Source: Benincasa hispida (taxonomy: Eukaryota; Streptophyta; Magnoliopsida; Cucurbitales; Cucurbitaceae). From it: DNA of 64,000 bases. Positions 36,851 to 47,784 of this stretch are shown one piece after another. Both the position numbers and the translations under genes were made by a program. Location: assembly GCF_009727055.1 (NCBI RefSeq), contig NC_052354.1, positions 54,376,760-54,440,759 on the forward strand, read 5' to 3'. The notes under the pieces were generated by a model. It worked only from the letters and a program-made list of their open reading frames with translations. It was not told the DNA's origin and made no database searches. The number at the start of each line of letters is the position of its first letter. Position 1 is the stretch's first letter.

Positions 36851-38662
36851 ACTATCAAGTTGAGGCGTTAGACGATGACATTAAGTGATCGTGTAGTAAA
36901 TGTCTGGCACTAAACGATGGAGCTACACGATAGTGTTGGACACTAAGCGATCGTATAATGTCCTCCGACACTAGACAATGATACTATGCGATAGAAGGCA
37001 AACACTACATGGTCGTATACCTTGGTCAGGCGCCATGCATTGGTGCTAAACGATCAAGCAAACACTAAACGATCAGGCAAAAGCATGATGATGGTCGTCA
37101 TTGCTAAATGATGAGACTTAGCGAGATTTTGAGCATGGAGTGAGAGCTGCTAGTTCGACTAGTTCTCTTGGGGTCTGATCCGGTTCAGTCTCAAATGGTT
37201 TTTAGCTGGTCCAGTTCAGATAGCTCGGGTCTGATTCAAGGTACTTGAGTATGTTTTGGAGCAGTTCGAGTGGTCTGAAAGCGGTTCAGAAGCTATTTTG
37301 TAATAATTAGGTTTTTGTTTGCTTGTTGTTGCCAAAAAACTCAAACCATATCAGTTAATGTTTAATTATTTATGCATTTGATGTATGTTATAATTAAATA
37401 ATTATTGTATGTGCATACAGTATTCCATGTAGATTTTAAATCCCACCGTAGGAAGCATGTTACATGCATTGAAAGTATGTTATAAAATGTTATAATATAT
37501 AGTATGCATGTTAGGGTTTCTTTTATTTAATATAATAGTTATATTAGATATTGAATGCCTTTGTTGTTTTTTGTGGATGTTTAGCATGTCTAAAATTTTG
37601 TAAGTTGTTATAAAATTGGATTAAACGTTTAAAATCCATAACAAGGAACAGTTGCATGCTCACTTAGGTTAACCACTGGTTTTAATAATTAAAATAGGTT
37701 GTTAAACTCGTAAAACTAGGGTTACAAACTCAACCGGTATATAACCCTGTCGAAGGCTTGGGGTATTTAAGTTGGCGGTCTACGGAATACCTCCTACCTG
37801 GAGATTATGACTGAATTATTGAGCGTTGGTAACTAGTTTTATGAGCATACATGAGCGGTGTGAATTATCACCAAGTTTAAAATCCATTTATATGTGTTAT
37901 ACTTGGATAAACCACCTAGACTTAGGGTTTTTTTATTAGCCGAAAAGAACCTAAGTATAAAATTTACCTAAACATTTAGAACACTTCAGTGGGAGAATAA
38001 AAGTTATTAGCTCTCACGTCCTCAAGAGTTCACAATGTGAGATCCATGCTCGGCTTTATGTTTATTTTACCTCAACTGCTCCATTTGGAAAGTGTTTGCT
38101 TGGTTCAATAACAAGGTGAATGAGGGAATTCGTTCATAGTAAGTGAGTGAAGGAAATATGTCAACATTGTCCTGTCTCCTCCATTAGTTTGAACTGTGAG
38201 ATTCCTATGTTGCACCTGCTATCGTTTTTAGGCAGCACTAGCTAGTCGAATCGCAACGATCCCCTCGGAGGGTTGTAACATAGGATTCGAAACAACTATG
38301 CTTCACATAGGGTCTTATAGTTCCATCTTGGGTATTGTCTTCTAGTTCGGGGACGTACTCATACCATTCTGTAAGATCTGAAAATGACGGGTTTACACTT
38401 ACAAGAATTACTAAGTGTTAGTACAGATCTTGATAAAAAATGATAACTAAATGACTATCGGAATATGAGTTATTCTGGAGATAGTATTTGGTCAAGAACT
38501 GTCTTTCTTTTGTGAAGGAATTCTTGACTGCCCCTTGGTAGCAATTGTTCTAAATCACTTAAGTATCGTTGCAAACATAATGATCATGGGTACATTCTCA
38601 CTTTGCTAAAACTGATTGGATTTAAAAGCAGTTCACTTATAGAATTTGTTTATAAATTCAGA
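36851..38662 (+). other. Non-coding leader of the Copia element
   Basis: About 1.8 kb between the minisatellite and gag has no long open frame and no recognisable protein domain. A long leader is common in large non-autonomous LTR elements. A pol gene deleted from this position can be excluded, because pol would follow gag. Confidence 0.5.
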
Positions 38663-39520
38663 ATGACGAGTTCAATTATAAATTTGCCATTTGCATTGGA
38701 CAAACTGATCGGGAATAACTATGTGACAAGGAAATAAAATTTGAACACGATACTTACGATAGACTATTTGTGATATGTCTTAACAGAGGAATGTCCTCCC
38801 ATTCCTAGCTCTAATTCCAACCGAACTGTTTAGGAAGTATTTGATAGATGGATCAGGGCGAATGATAAATCTCGTGCTTATATCCTCGCCAGCTTGTCTG
38901 ATGTTTTGGCCAAAAAACACGAAGATATGAGTACTGCAAAAGATATTATGGAACCTCTGAGAGGGATGTTTGGACAACCGTCCTTCATCTTGAGGCATAA
39001 TGCTATCAAATACGTTTATAATACCCGCATGAAAGAGGGGACCTTAGTTCGTGAACATGTCCTGGACATGATGATCCACTTTAATGTGGTAGATGTAAAC
39101 AACACTATGATTAATGAGACAAGCCAAGTTGGTTTTATTCTAGAATCTCTTCGAAAGAGTTTTCTGCAATTTTGTACGAATGCATTGATGAATAAAATTG
39201 AATACAACTTGACTACTCTATTGAATGAGCTACAGGCTTTCCAGACCATGTTGAGAACTAAGGGTCTGGAATCGGAAGTAAATGTTGCTTCTGTTGAAAA
39301 GAGAGGAATGTCCTCTAAGCCTGATGTTGCCTCCTCTTCGCAGAGTAAGAGTATTCCTGCAAAGAAAGACAAAAGGAAAGGGAAGAAAAAGCCTGCTGGC
39401 AAGAAAAGCAAGAAAACCGCTGCAGAGAAAGGGAAATGTTTTAACTGCAATGAAGAAGGGCACTGGAAGAGAAATTTTCCTAAATATCTTACAGAGAAGA
39501 AAGCAGAGAAAGCTAAATAG
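38663..39520 (+). pseudogene. Copia gag, degenerate (UBN2-type with zinc knuckle)
   Basis: The frame starting at 38663 opens MTSSIINLPFALDKLIGNNY, a usual Copia gag start. It is broken by TAA, TGA and TAG codons in the first 55 codons. Two of these stand where Trp is expected, consistent with G-to-A changes. From 38894 the frame stays open for 208 codons. The C-terminal part is Lys-rich and ends in a knuckle CFNCNEEGHWKRNF, where the last Cys of CX2CX4HX4C is replaced by Phe. A functional Gag would form the virus-like particle and bind element RNA. This copy would not do so in full. Confidence 0.85.
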
Positions 39521-40168
39521 GCAACTTAGTTCCTGAAGACCGCTTACTCAGCTTGACCAGTGGGAGAAGTTGTTGCTTGATGATGATATTACCTGTTTTT
39601 GTAAATCTTGTGATGAACATAATGTACATATTTTTGTTTTGAATTAAATGTTCATCTTCAGAAAATATGTTTGTTCTATCTCATAGCAACTTCTGTTAAG
39701 AATCAAACTGATAAAATTCATTTGCAAATATTTAGATATTTAAACAACTAAGATCAAAGTATAATAAGTTTAAAGATTTCTGGATCTGACTATTAGCAAG
39801 AGTTGTTAAGACAGGTTAGACGCATTTTAATCAAAGAGTTGAGAGTACCTCAATGTAGTGGGTGAGAGGAAAGTGTGCTTCCTGGTCATAATTGAGAACT
39901 AAATGCATTCCCCATATAGTTTAATAAGAAGCCTATTGTACACTAATATGTTTACAATGATTCTCTCGGCTAAAGTGTTTGAGAATCACCTAGTAAAACT
40001 AGAAATACCAGATTAAATAACCTAGGGCAAGTGGGGGAAATATCAGGTATGGGATACCCAATGGTAAACCATGGGTAATGGATACCCTAGTTTATTGTAT
40101 TTCTCTATAAAACTTGGAAACTCACTCTTATATATCAGATATATAAATTACCACTGGAGTTTTAGTCC
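39521..40168 (+). other. Copia 3' untranslated region
   Basis: About 650 bp between gag and the polypurine tract contain no pol domain. This is the direct evidence that the element lacks pol. Confidence 0.6.
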
Positions 40169-40177
40169 AAGTGGGAG
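40169..40177 (+). other. Copia polypurine tract
   Basis: AAGTGGGAG lies two bases before the start of the 3' LTR. It is the usual plus-strand primer of Copia elements. Confidence 0.85.
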
Positions 40178-40179
40178 TT

Positions 40180-41827
40180 TGTTGGGTTTTATGTCCTAAA
40201 ACTCGTGGTTTGTAAACAATAGAACTTATTCTGAAAATTCAATAAGTTGTTATTGAATAGTTTGTTTTCTAGAAATCCAATAAACTTAAGTCCCTTGATT
40301 ATTATATGAGTACTTGAACTTGATGTAGAGACATACAAGTGGATCAGGTTCGAGTAAATAGTCAAAAATGATCTATAGTATATGAATAAGGTTGGGTGCC
40401 TTATTTTGGTAACACTATTGGATGCAGCCTACTTTGTAGTTGTTACAAAGAGTTGTAAAGTGCTACAAACGAAGTGATCCTAATTCAATTATGTTGGGAC
40501 ATGAGGAGTGGGGGCATACTATGCAAATGAGTTTTGTACAAGATCGGACCACAAAACCAGTCACTCTTACTTGATAACGTTGTTTACTATTTAAGACTGA
40601 CTATTTCAAAGCAATGACCTAGGTAACATGACCTTAATCTTCAGTTAACTATGCACTCCTGTTTGTTTGGGATTATCTTTTGATCTACAAACAGTGAGAG
40701 TAGACCAATGTCTCTGCTCAATAAGCCTCCCATTTTGGGGATTAGACTGGATAGATAGCTGAGAATATAGGGTGCAAGACAGGCATCACTCCCACCCGAT
40801 TAGGATTAGTAGAGAGGTTGTTCCCTTTAAGTGCTTATTTTGGGTCTTGAACAAGAGGCCTCACCCTTTCATTAGCCCGAGAGGGATTCGATTTGTTGAT
40901 TAGATCACAAATCAATTGTTTATTAGAGGATCAGGGGGACTTAAGGAACAAGAGGTAATTTCAAGGGTAAAACAGAGATTCGACCCAACCGTTATTATGA
41001 ACAACCTATGAAGGGTTAACTTACTAATCATGGTTATATCGAGTGGACATAATATATCTACAGTGAGGGGATTCAGCTATGGGCTTTAGTAGAATCACCC
41101 ATTAGTTAACGAATGGGGGTTAGTTCGGTCTAATGGGTTTATCCAATTAATCTCCGATCGTTGGAGCCCATGATCTGTAGGTCCGCGAGGTCTCCCTACT
41201 AACTCGTAAATGGATTAGCTCTAGAGTAGTGTGATAAGTATATTTGAAACGTTCAAATTAGAATAAAACGGAATTGGAAAAATAGTATTTAAATATGATT
41301 TAAATATATGAAGATGGAATTGAATAAAATTAATTTAATATTTGATATTAAATTAATTAGAATTATTTAAATTGTTTAAATAACTATTTATTAATTTTAT
41401 TAAGAAAATTAATGTATTTTCAATTTTATTAAATAAATTGATTTACGAAATCAATTTTGAGAAATTGAAAAAGAAGAAAAAACACAAAAATGGAAAATAA
41501 GCATTTTCCATTACTTCTTCAAGTTGCATACACTAAACCTATCTACTTGGTCTTCATTTACTCTAAGCATGAGCTGCATCTCAGGCAACTAATCTCTTTG
41601 TATGATGGTCTGCCATATATTGAAGATATTAGAGTGTTTTTTAGGCAATGCAACTAAAAAAAATTTTCTGAAAAATTCGTGAGAAAAAGGGTGTTCCTCA
41701 TTTTTGGGTTGCTGTTGTGAATTTGTCTCCATATTCCCTTAATTCAGACTTATTTTGAGTCTCACTACTCAATCTAGAGCACCAAAAGGATAGTAGGGAA
41801 GATCTTGGGGTGCTCTACAATAAGATC
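40180..41827 (+). repeat. Copia 3' LTR, truncated
   Basis: It starts TGTTGGGTTTTATGTCCTA like the 5' LTR and follows it to CTCTACAATAAGATC near 41826. The last roughly 165 bp of the LTR are missing. At about 40660-40795 it holds a segment absent from the 5' LTR; the flanking CACTCC microhomology suggests a deletion in the 5' copy. Confidence 0.88.
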
Positions 41828-42193
41828 CTGGTTGGCCGCCTGACCTCTGGAAGCTTTTCAGACGCCGCCTGTTGCAGGTGCCTATGCTTGCAAGTGGTGA
41901 TGTGACACAATTAGCCCGAAGCAATGAATCTTCTATGCGTTGAATTCCCTCCGTTGCATGGTTCATGTGTTAGCACGTTTCCTGCGACACTTGTCTAATG
42001 CGTTATTGTCAGTTCTTGCGTTGAAATCTTTCAAAGTAGTGTGTTAGTTTTTAGTGATAAACTTCTTTTACATGAAATTGCCATTGTTTAAGTAAATCCA
42101 TGCGTTTCTATTAAAAATGAGGAAGTTTATCATTAAAAACCATAATTGTTCTAACTTAAGAGCAAAGATAACTTGTATTTTTACAAGTTATCA
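41828..42193 (-). repeat. Athila-like 3' LTR, truncated
   Basis: About 366 bp match 53107-53478 closely by eye. On the minus strand it begins TGATAACTTGTAAAAATACA, which forms a small palindrome with the following AAGTTATC. The rest of the LTR is absent; Copia LTR sequence lies directly to its left. Confidence 0.88.
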
Positions 42194-42208
42194 ACCACCC
42201 CCAAATTT
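42194..42208 (-). other. Athila-like polypurine tract
   Basis: Read on the minus strand, AAATTTGGGGGTGGT directly precedes the 3' LTR start. This is the expected place and composition for the plus-strand primer. Confidence 0.85.
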
Positions 42209-43305
42209 GAACAATGTTTGTCCTCATGCATTCTAAAATAATTCTTTGTTATCTCCTCTACCTTAGATGTGCAAATTTCACCTCTCATCATATTAATCTC
42301 AAAGCTAAAATAAGAGTTGGGAAAATATAACTTAGATTGACGCTTTTCTTAAAAAGATTAATATTTAGTTTCCGATGCGGCAGGCTTCTCATCGCAACTC
42401 CTTTCATTTCTCAAAACATTTCAATCTTTTCTAAACCAGCAATGCGTTAGATGCTATTTCTTTTGAACAACAAATGTTGGATAAAAAGAAAACGATTATG
42501 TACTTGTTTACCCATGCATTGCTCCAGGTATCCCACTTTGGTTTTGGCTTGCCCCCACGGGTGTCATGCGAGCATCCAACTACGGGTGAGAACCCTTTAC
42601 AACTAAACTCATATCTAATATTCATTCCTTTTTCAAAGTATAGTTTTTTTTTTCAGACTAGATAGAGGAGTTTTATGGGACGCGTTGGTCTTGGATACTT
42701 AACTTCTTGGCTTACACCCATGGGTGTCATGCGGGTATCCAACTACGGCTACATGCCTGTTTCAATTAAGCTTATGTCATTTGAAATTTCTTTCTTTTGA
42801 AGTAATGACATAGGAGCTGCGTTCAAAATTCTTCTTATTTTGTTTCCCTTTTTCTTTATGATGTATACATTGACGCGTCTACGCTCGGATTTCCATCATC
42901 CCCAAATTTGGAGATGAGCTATATCCTCATTGCTAAAAGAGAAACAAAGTTTTAAAAGGCTTTGAGAAACTGAAAGGAATTTAAGACTTCAAGCTTGCAT
43001 GCGTTAGAAAGTAAACTTAATCTTTTTAAGAGAAGTTCAAGCCTTGTCTATTTTCCTAACGCCTATCCTATACTTATGAGCTCATATATTTGATATCATT
43101 GAGGTTAAGTTAAGCATAAGACTTAGAAAACAATCAAAGAACAAAAATAAAGTATGCTAAGGACAAACGTAAGGATCAAAGTGATAATAACTTCTCGTTC
43201 ATTTTTCATATTTTAACATAGATTGCATAAACACAGCAAAAAGATGCAAAAGGACAATTAAACCAAAATTAAAAAATAACTTTATCCAAACACCCAAAGG
43301 TTCTA
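42209..43305 (-). other. Non-coding 3' region of the Athila-like element
   Basis: No protein domain is seen. The phrase GGGTGTCATGCGRGYATCCA followed by ACTACGG occurs at about 42559 and 42722, a direct repeat with a period near 163 bp. Confidence 0.5.
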
Positions 43306-45927
43306 CTATGCTGGTGCATCATCTATACGTTCTTCTTCGAGGTTCTCGTCCATGAAGCGCAAGGGATTTCTGAGATGGACTGGTAACGGAGGCAAGGCAA
43401 ACATACCCACCAAGACCTGATTGATATACTGCGTTGTGTAGACAAATTGGTCTTGCATGCGTTTTGTCTGTTGCCTCAAGTAATCCCTTAATACCCGATT
43501 TTATTGTTGAAGATCTTCAATTGATGCGGCCAACGGTCGGAGTTGATCACTGATGAATGTTTTCAACTCCTCTAAGTCTATGTTGCATTGGGGTACTGGT
43601 TCTTCTCGTCCAACTGGGTCTTCAAATGCTACTATGTTACTGGACCCTAACCCAGTTGGCTCAAAGATCACTAGAAGTGGCACAAAATTTTGGATTGGAC
43701 TTTGTTAAGACGAAGGAATGGAGTGAGAGAGGTCTTGATCTATGAATATGGGTTCTTGATGCGTCTACTCAGGTCTCCCTTCTAGTTGGGCTATTGGTGA
43801 GTCATGGAAAAATTCAAGTGCAGGTTGCGCGTCTTCAGCCAAAGCTTATGGCTCAGCTTCATATTCTTCATTCTCTGAACCTTCATCGTTGTATTCAACT
43901 ACCATGACGCATCTTTTCTTGGGGGTGCATTTTATTGGTCGAGATCTACGTGCCACTTCTTTGGCAGGTAAGGTTAGTTGATGTTGTGATCCTTGAAGGA
44001 GACGCCTTACTGCCTTTATGTCTATCAGACCATCGACTTCTTCATATTCATCCCCCAGAGGGATGCCCCCGCGTTCGCATAATGCGCAGATTAGCCACGG
44101 AAAATATAGTTTCCCTCGAGGCTTGTTCTTAATGGCCTTGATCTAGTCCCGTATAATCCTTCCAATATCCAACGGGATGCATTGCATTATGCAGTAAGTG
44201 GCCAGGATGCGTACTCTGGATAACGTTTCATCGTGCGTTGTAGGCATGATGCTGTGTTTGATTAAATAATACCACACGTTAGCGTCTGGGTTCAGATTCC
44301 TGGAAGTAAGCATCTTTGATCCATTCCTTGATATCTTCCACTTACTTCCAGGTTTGGTCACTGTCTTTAACGCATCTTCCAATTGACCAGGCGTTGGTTG
44401 CTCTAAGATGCGATTTCCTTTTGTGTTAGGATTACTATTCAAGTTGAACACTTCATTTATCCTGTCTGCCGAGAAGCACTAACACCCCTTCCACGAAGGC
44501 GGTGTTCTTTTTCATGTCGAATTCGCTGTTGTAGAACGTGCGGACAAGGTTGGGCCAGATGCGATCGTGCCCAACACAGAATTGATTCCACCCTAGTGCG
44601 TTGATAGTTTTCGTGATATAGACTGGCAATGGGTGGCGTTCAGGGAAGAAGCCTTTCTCTACTAATATGTCACTAAACTGACGCTTCCTTCCCGTGGTTC
44701 TCTTAGGTAACGCCTCCGTTACCTCGCATTTCCCTGCCGCGTGTTCTCTTGCCTCTTTAGCAAACTCTCTTAACTCATTCTCGAACTCATTTTGGAGATT
44801 GGTTTTCCTTCGCCCTTGTCTCGCGGGCGCATATTCTTCAAATTCATTTTCCGATGTGTTGTGCCTTTTTTCATGTGTTGCACCCTCAGGTCTAGGTGCA
44901 ACTTCTTCTTTTTCTTCTTCTTCTTTTTCTTTTTCTTCTTCTTCTTCCAGTATCAACCTTCTCTTCCTTGATACTCTCTTTGATTTTATAGGCCCTTCAT
45001 TCGCATCAGATGGGCATGACTGCGACGCGTCAGGGCCAACTCTCCTTTCTCTACTTTTTTCTTCTCTTCCTTCATTCTCTTTCTTTTCTTCATTTTCCTT
45101 TTCTTCTTCTAGCATCGCTGCATATCTTTCTGTTTCATCCAACTCGAGTGATGCATTTGGTGGATCTGAACGCATCACTTAAGTTGCTTCTTGCTCTTGG
45201 TGGAGAGATGCTAGAAAAGCTCCAAATACTTCCTCTTCATCACGTCTTGCTAACTCTACCAAGTCTTCAAGGTTATGCTCTGACGCAGGACTGTCAGAGG
45301 CTGGGATTTGTGGAGTGAATGACGGGGTGCCCACAGGGGTGTGAGGCGTCCCCGGAGAGGATATTAGGATGGGTGAAGGTGATGGCTGGTTAGACGTGTC
45401 TGATTCCACTGGGTAAATTGTGACTAAGGGTTCAATGGATAGAATGGGAGGTGGACGCACTGCTGGAGATGGTGCAATATGGGCATAGGTAGGAAGGGGT
45501 TCATGCGTAGTGCCCACCAAGGTTATGTTCGAGATAAATGGTGGTGGGGCAGGCTTGGTATAAGGTTTAGACGCGGCCATGACGGACACGTCCTGGTCTT
45601 GGCTGGTGTTTTTACCCTTGGTTTAGGGGCAAACTTGGGTTTTTGTAGGGTTTTAGCCCTAGGCAGAGAAGTTTTGGTCGGAGGGTTTACAGGTTTCTTA
45701 GAGCTCCTTGCCAAAGCTTTCATGGAGGTGGAAGAAGGTGTAGGGGCGGCCAGACGCTGAGCAGAGGTAGCATCGCCGTAAGAGGCTTTCAATTGCGTAG
45801 GGACATAAGTTGATTTCCTAGGGCTAGGTGGTAGTGAACTCGAAAATGAAGAGGAGGAGAAGAAACTTACCGGCGAATCGTTGCCTAGGCTGTAGCTTTG
45901 ATTATGAGAATCTGAGCCGAACGACAT
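43306..45927 (-). pseudogene. Athila extra ORF (env-position, plant transposon protein domain), broken
   Basis: The reading starts at 45927 (MSFGSDSHNQSYS) and can be followed with frame changes near 45550 and 44450 and several stops to a TAG at 43306-43308. The N-terminal third is Ser/Pro/Thr-rich. A strongly charged Glu/Lys stretch follows (about 44880-45120). Then comes a folded-looking region with W, F and Y landmarks (LGWNQFC, TFYNSEF, NVWYYLIKHSIMPTTHDE, PWLICALCERGGI) that fits the domain often named 'putative plant transposon protein'. The C-terminal part looks coiled-coil (LKTFISDQLRPLAASIEDLQQ, then LRDYLRQQTKRM). The position after integrase is that of the so-called env-like ORF of Athila. 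I see no signal peptide or membrane segment, so an envelope role is not supported here. Confidence 0.75.
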
Positions 45928-46532
45928 TGTTCACCGGAGATGCTGAGCGAGAGAGGGGATATGAGGTTCTAGGGTTTCTGAAGAAATGGAGGTTCGTAGG
46001 CGTAGTGAAGGAAAAGAAGAAACGGTTTGGTTCAAGTGAGGTTTTTGTAGGGGGAGAGGATGATCGTGGCTGACGTCAGGCGACGCCTGACGTCTGCAAT
46101 TAATGCAAAGTGGAAGGGTCGCCTCGTTTAGCTAAAACACTAGAGTGTTTTGTGTTTTCGATACGCGTCCCTTCAATTGCCCCCAGCGTTAGACTTGTGT
46201 CTAATGCATCCAATATTTCAATTTTAATTATACACAACTTTTCTAAAAGAAAAACAATCAAATTTCCAAATTTTTTAAAGGCAAAACAATCAACTTAAAA
46301 CTAATTAAACTAACAAATTCAAACATAACTTAAAATACAGAATACAAAAGAATAAGATTGAGAGAGGCGTCCCTGGAAGATGTGGCGTTACAACTGCAGA
46401 GATGTCTTGATGCGAGCTTCAACTTGTCTCGCGTAGCGCAAGAGATGACTTTTGGCGTTCCACTTCATCTTCAAACTACGGCTTAACCCTTTGGCCGTTT
46501 ACTTTGAACGCATCAGTGCCATCTTCTCGCAT
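45928..46532 (-). other. Spacer between integrase and the extra ORF
   Basis: About 600 bp without a recognisable domain on either strand. Confidence 0.4.
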
Positions 46533-47747
46533 TCATTCCACAGTACCATTGGGAAAGATCATTTTAATTATGAAGGGCCCGGACCATCTAGATTTCAATT
46601 TCCCTGGAAACAGACGCAAGCGTGATTTGAACAATAAAACTTTCTGACCAATAACAAGTACCTTCTTGCTGATGCATTGGTCGTGCAAACACTTTATCTT
46701 TTCCTTGTAGATCTTGATGTTTTCGTATGCATTCATTTGCCATTCTTGGAGCTCGTTGAATTGAAGCTTGCGTTGAACGCCTGCCGCATCCGGATTCATG
46801 TTCAACTTCTTTACTGCCCAAAATGCCTTATGCTCCAACTCTACAGGAAGATGACATGATTTACCAAATACAAGTGAGTAAGAAGACATACCTATAAGCG
46901 TTTTGTATGCTGTCCTGTAGGCCTAAAGTGCTTCATCCAGCCTCTGCGCCCAATCTTTCCACGTTGTGCTAACGACTTTTTCCAGAATTGATTTGACTTC
47001 TCCATTTGAAATTTCTGCCTGACTAATGTCTGAGGGTGGTAGGGTAGCAGTCTTTTGCCTGACATTATATTTTGTAAGTAATTTTGAAACGATGCGATTG
47101 ATACAATGCATACCTTCATCGCTTATCAAAGCTCTCGGCGTTCCATAGTTTGTGAAAATATTCCTGATAAGAAATTTAGATACAGTAGACGCATTGTTTC
47201 TGGCATAGGTTACTGCCTCTACCCACTTAGATACATAGTTGCAGCCAAAAGGATATATTGCTGACCACAAGACAGAGGGAACGGGCCCATAAAATCTATG
47301 CCCCAGACATAAAACAACTCCACTTCAAGAATATTATTCAAGGGCATTGCGTCTCTTGAAGAAATATTCCCTGTGCGTTGGACAGGGTCCCAATTTCGAA
47401 CAAACTCTCGTGCGTCCTTAAAAGGGATGGGACAAAAGTAACCGCATTGAAGGACTTTCGCCATGGTCCTTTTCCACCAAAATGCCTACCATAAGGAGAA
47501 TTATGACACTCGGCCAGGATGCGTTGTGTCTCATCCTCTGGGACACATCAACGCAGTATAGAGTCTGGGCCTTGTTTGTATAGAAACGGTTCGTCCCAGA
47601 AATAAAACTTACTGTCATGGGCTAGCCGTTTCTTCTGCTGGGAATTAAAGTTTTCAGGGAATTGCTTGGTGGTCAAGTAATTAACTATATCAGCATACCA
47701 AGGTTCCCTACCTTCAATTCTAAACAGGCTCTCATCAGGGAATGCGT
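46533..47747 (-). pseudogene. Gypsy integrase, frameshifted
   Basis: Pieces in three frames cover the integrase. Near 47500 is the H-H part of the zinc domain (CHNSPYGRHFGG in one frame). In the piece at 47464-47219, RNWDPVQRTGN stands where the family has two Cys (C..C), so the zinc site is lost. The catalytic core shows WGIDFMGPFP (first Asp), then TPRALISDEGMHC (second Asp) and NGEVKSILEK (Glu) in the piece at 47270-46923. The C-terminal region (46889-46533) reads [18 protein letters not shown] and [16 protein letters not shown], a GPF-type ending typical of Athila/Tat. In a working element it would join the cDNA to host DNA. Confidence 0.85.
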
Positions 47748-47784
47748 TGTCTCTTATACACATCTAGATGTGTATAAGAGACAG
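47748..47784. other. Embedded Nextera mate-pair junction adapter 4
   Basis: 37 of the 38 junction bases are present; the first C is replaced by T. The adapter lies between RNase H and integrase of the Athila-like element. On the minus strand the flanks read ...DIKDAYP before and NAFPDESLF... after, so the protein order is nearly continuous. The flanks also share a short imperfect repeat (GCATACCCC against GCATTCCCT). Confidence 0.95.

Larger units (their letters stand above)
33920..41827 (+). mobile_element. GAG-only non-autonomous Copia LTR retrotransposon
   Basis: The element has a 5' LTR (33920-36084), a primer-binding site matching initiator tRNA-Met (36087-36098), a degenerate gag (38663-39520), a polypurine tract (40169-40177) and a 3' LTR (40180-41827, truncated on the right). 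No protease, integrase, reverse transcriptase or RNase H was found in the roughly 4.1-kb interior. Only about 650 bp separate the end of gag from the 3' LTR. The plan resembles the TR-GAG class of plant elements, which carry gag but no pol and depend on enzymes from related Copia elements. The two LTRs differ at roughly 13 of the first 230 positions by eye, so insertion is not recent. The right LTR end was lost where it meets the Athila-like element. Confidence 0.85.

Noticed and set aside
44694..45760. Long plus-strand frames (Ser/Phe-rich) opposite the Athila extra ORF.
   Set aside because: They are the antisense of a Glu/Lys- and Ser/Pro-rich coding region and mirror its codon bias.
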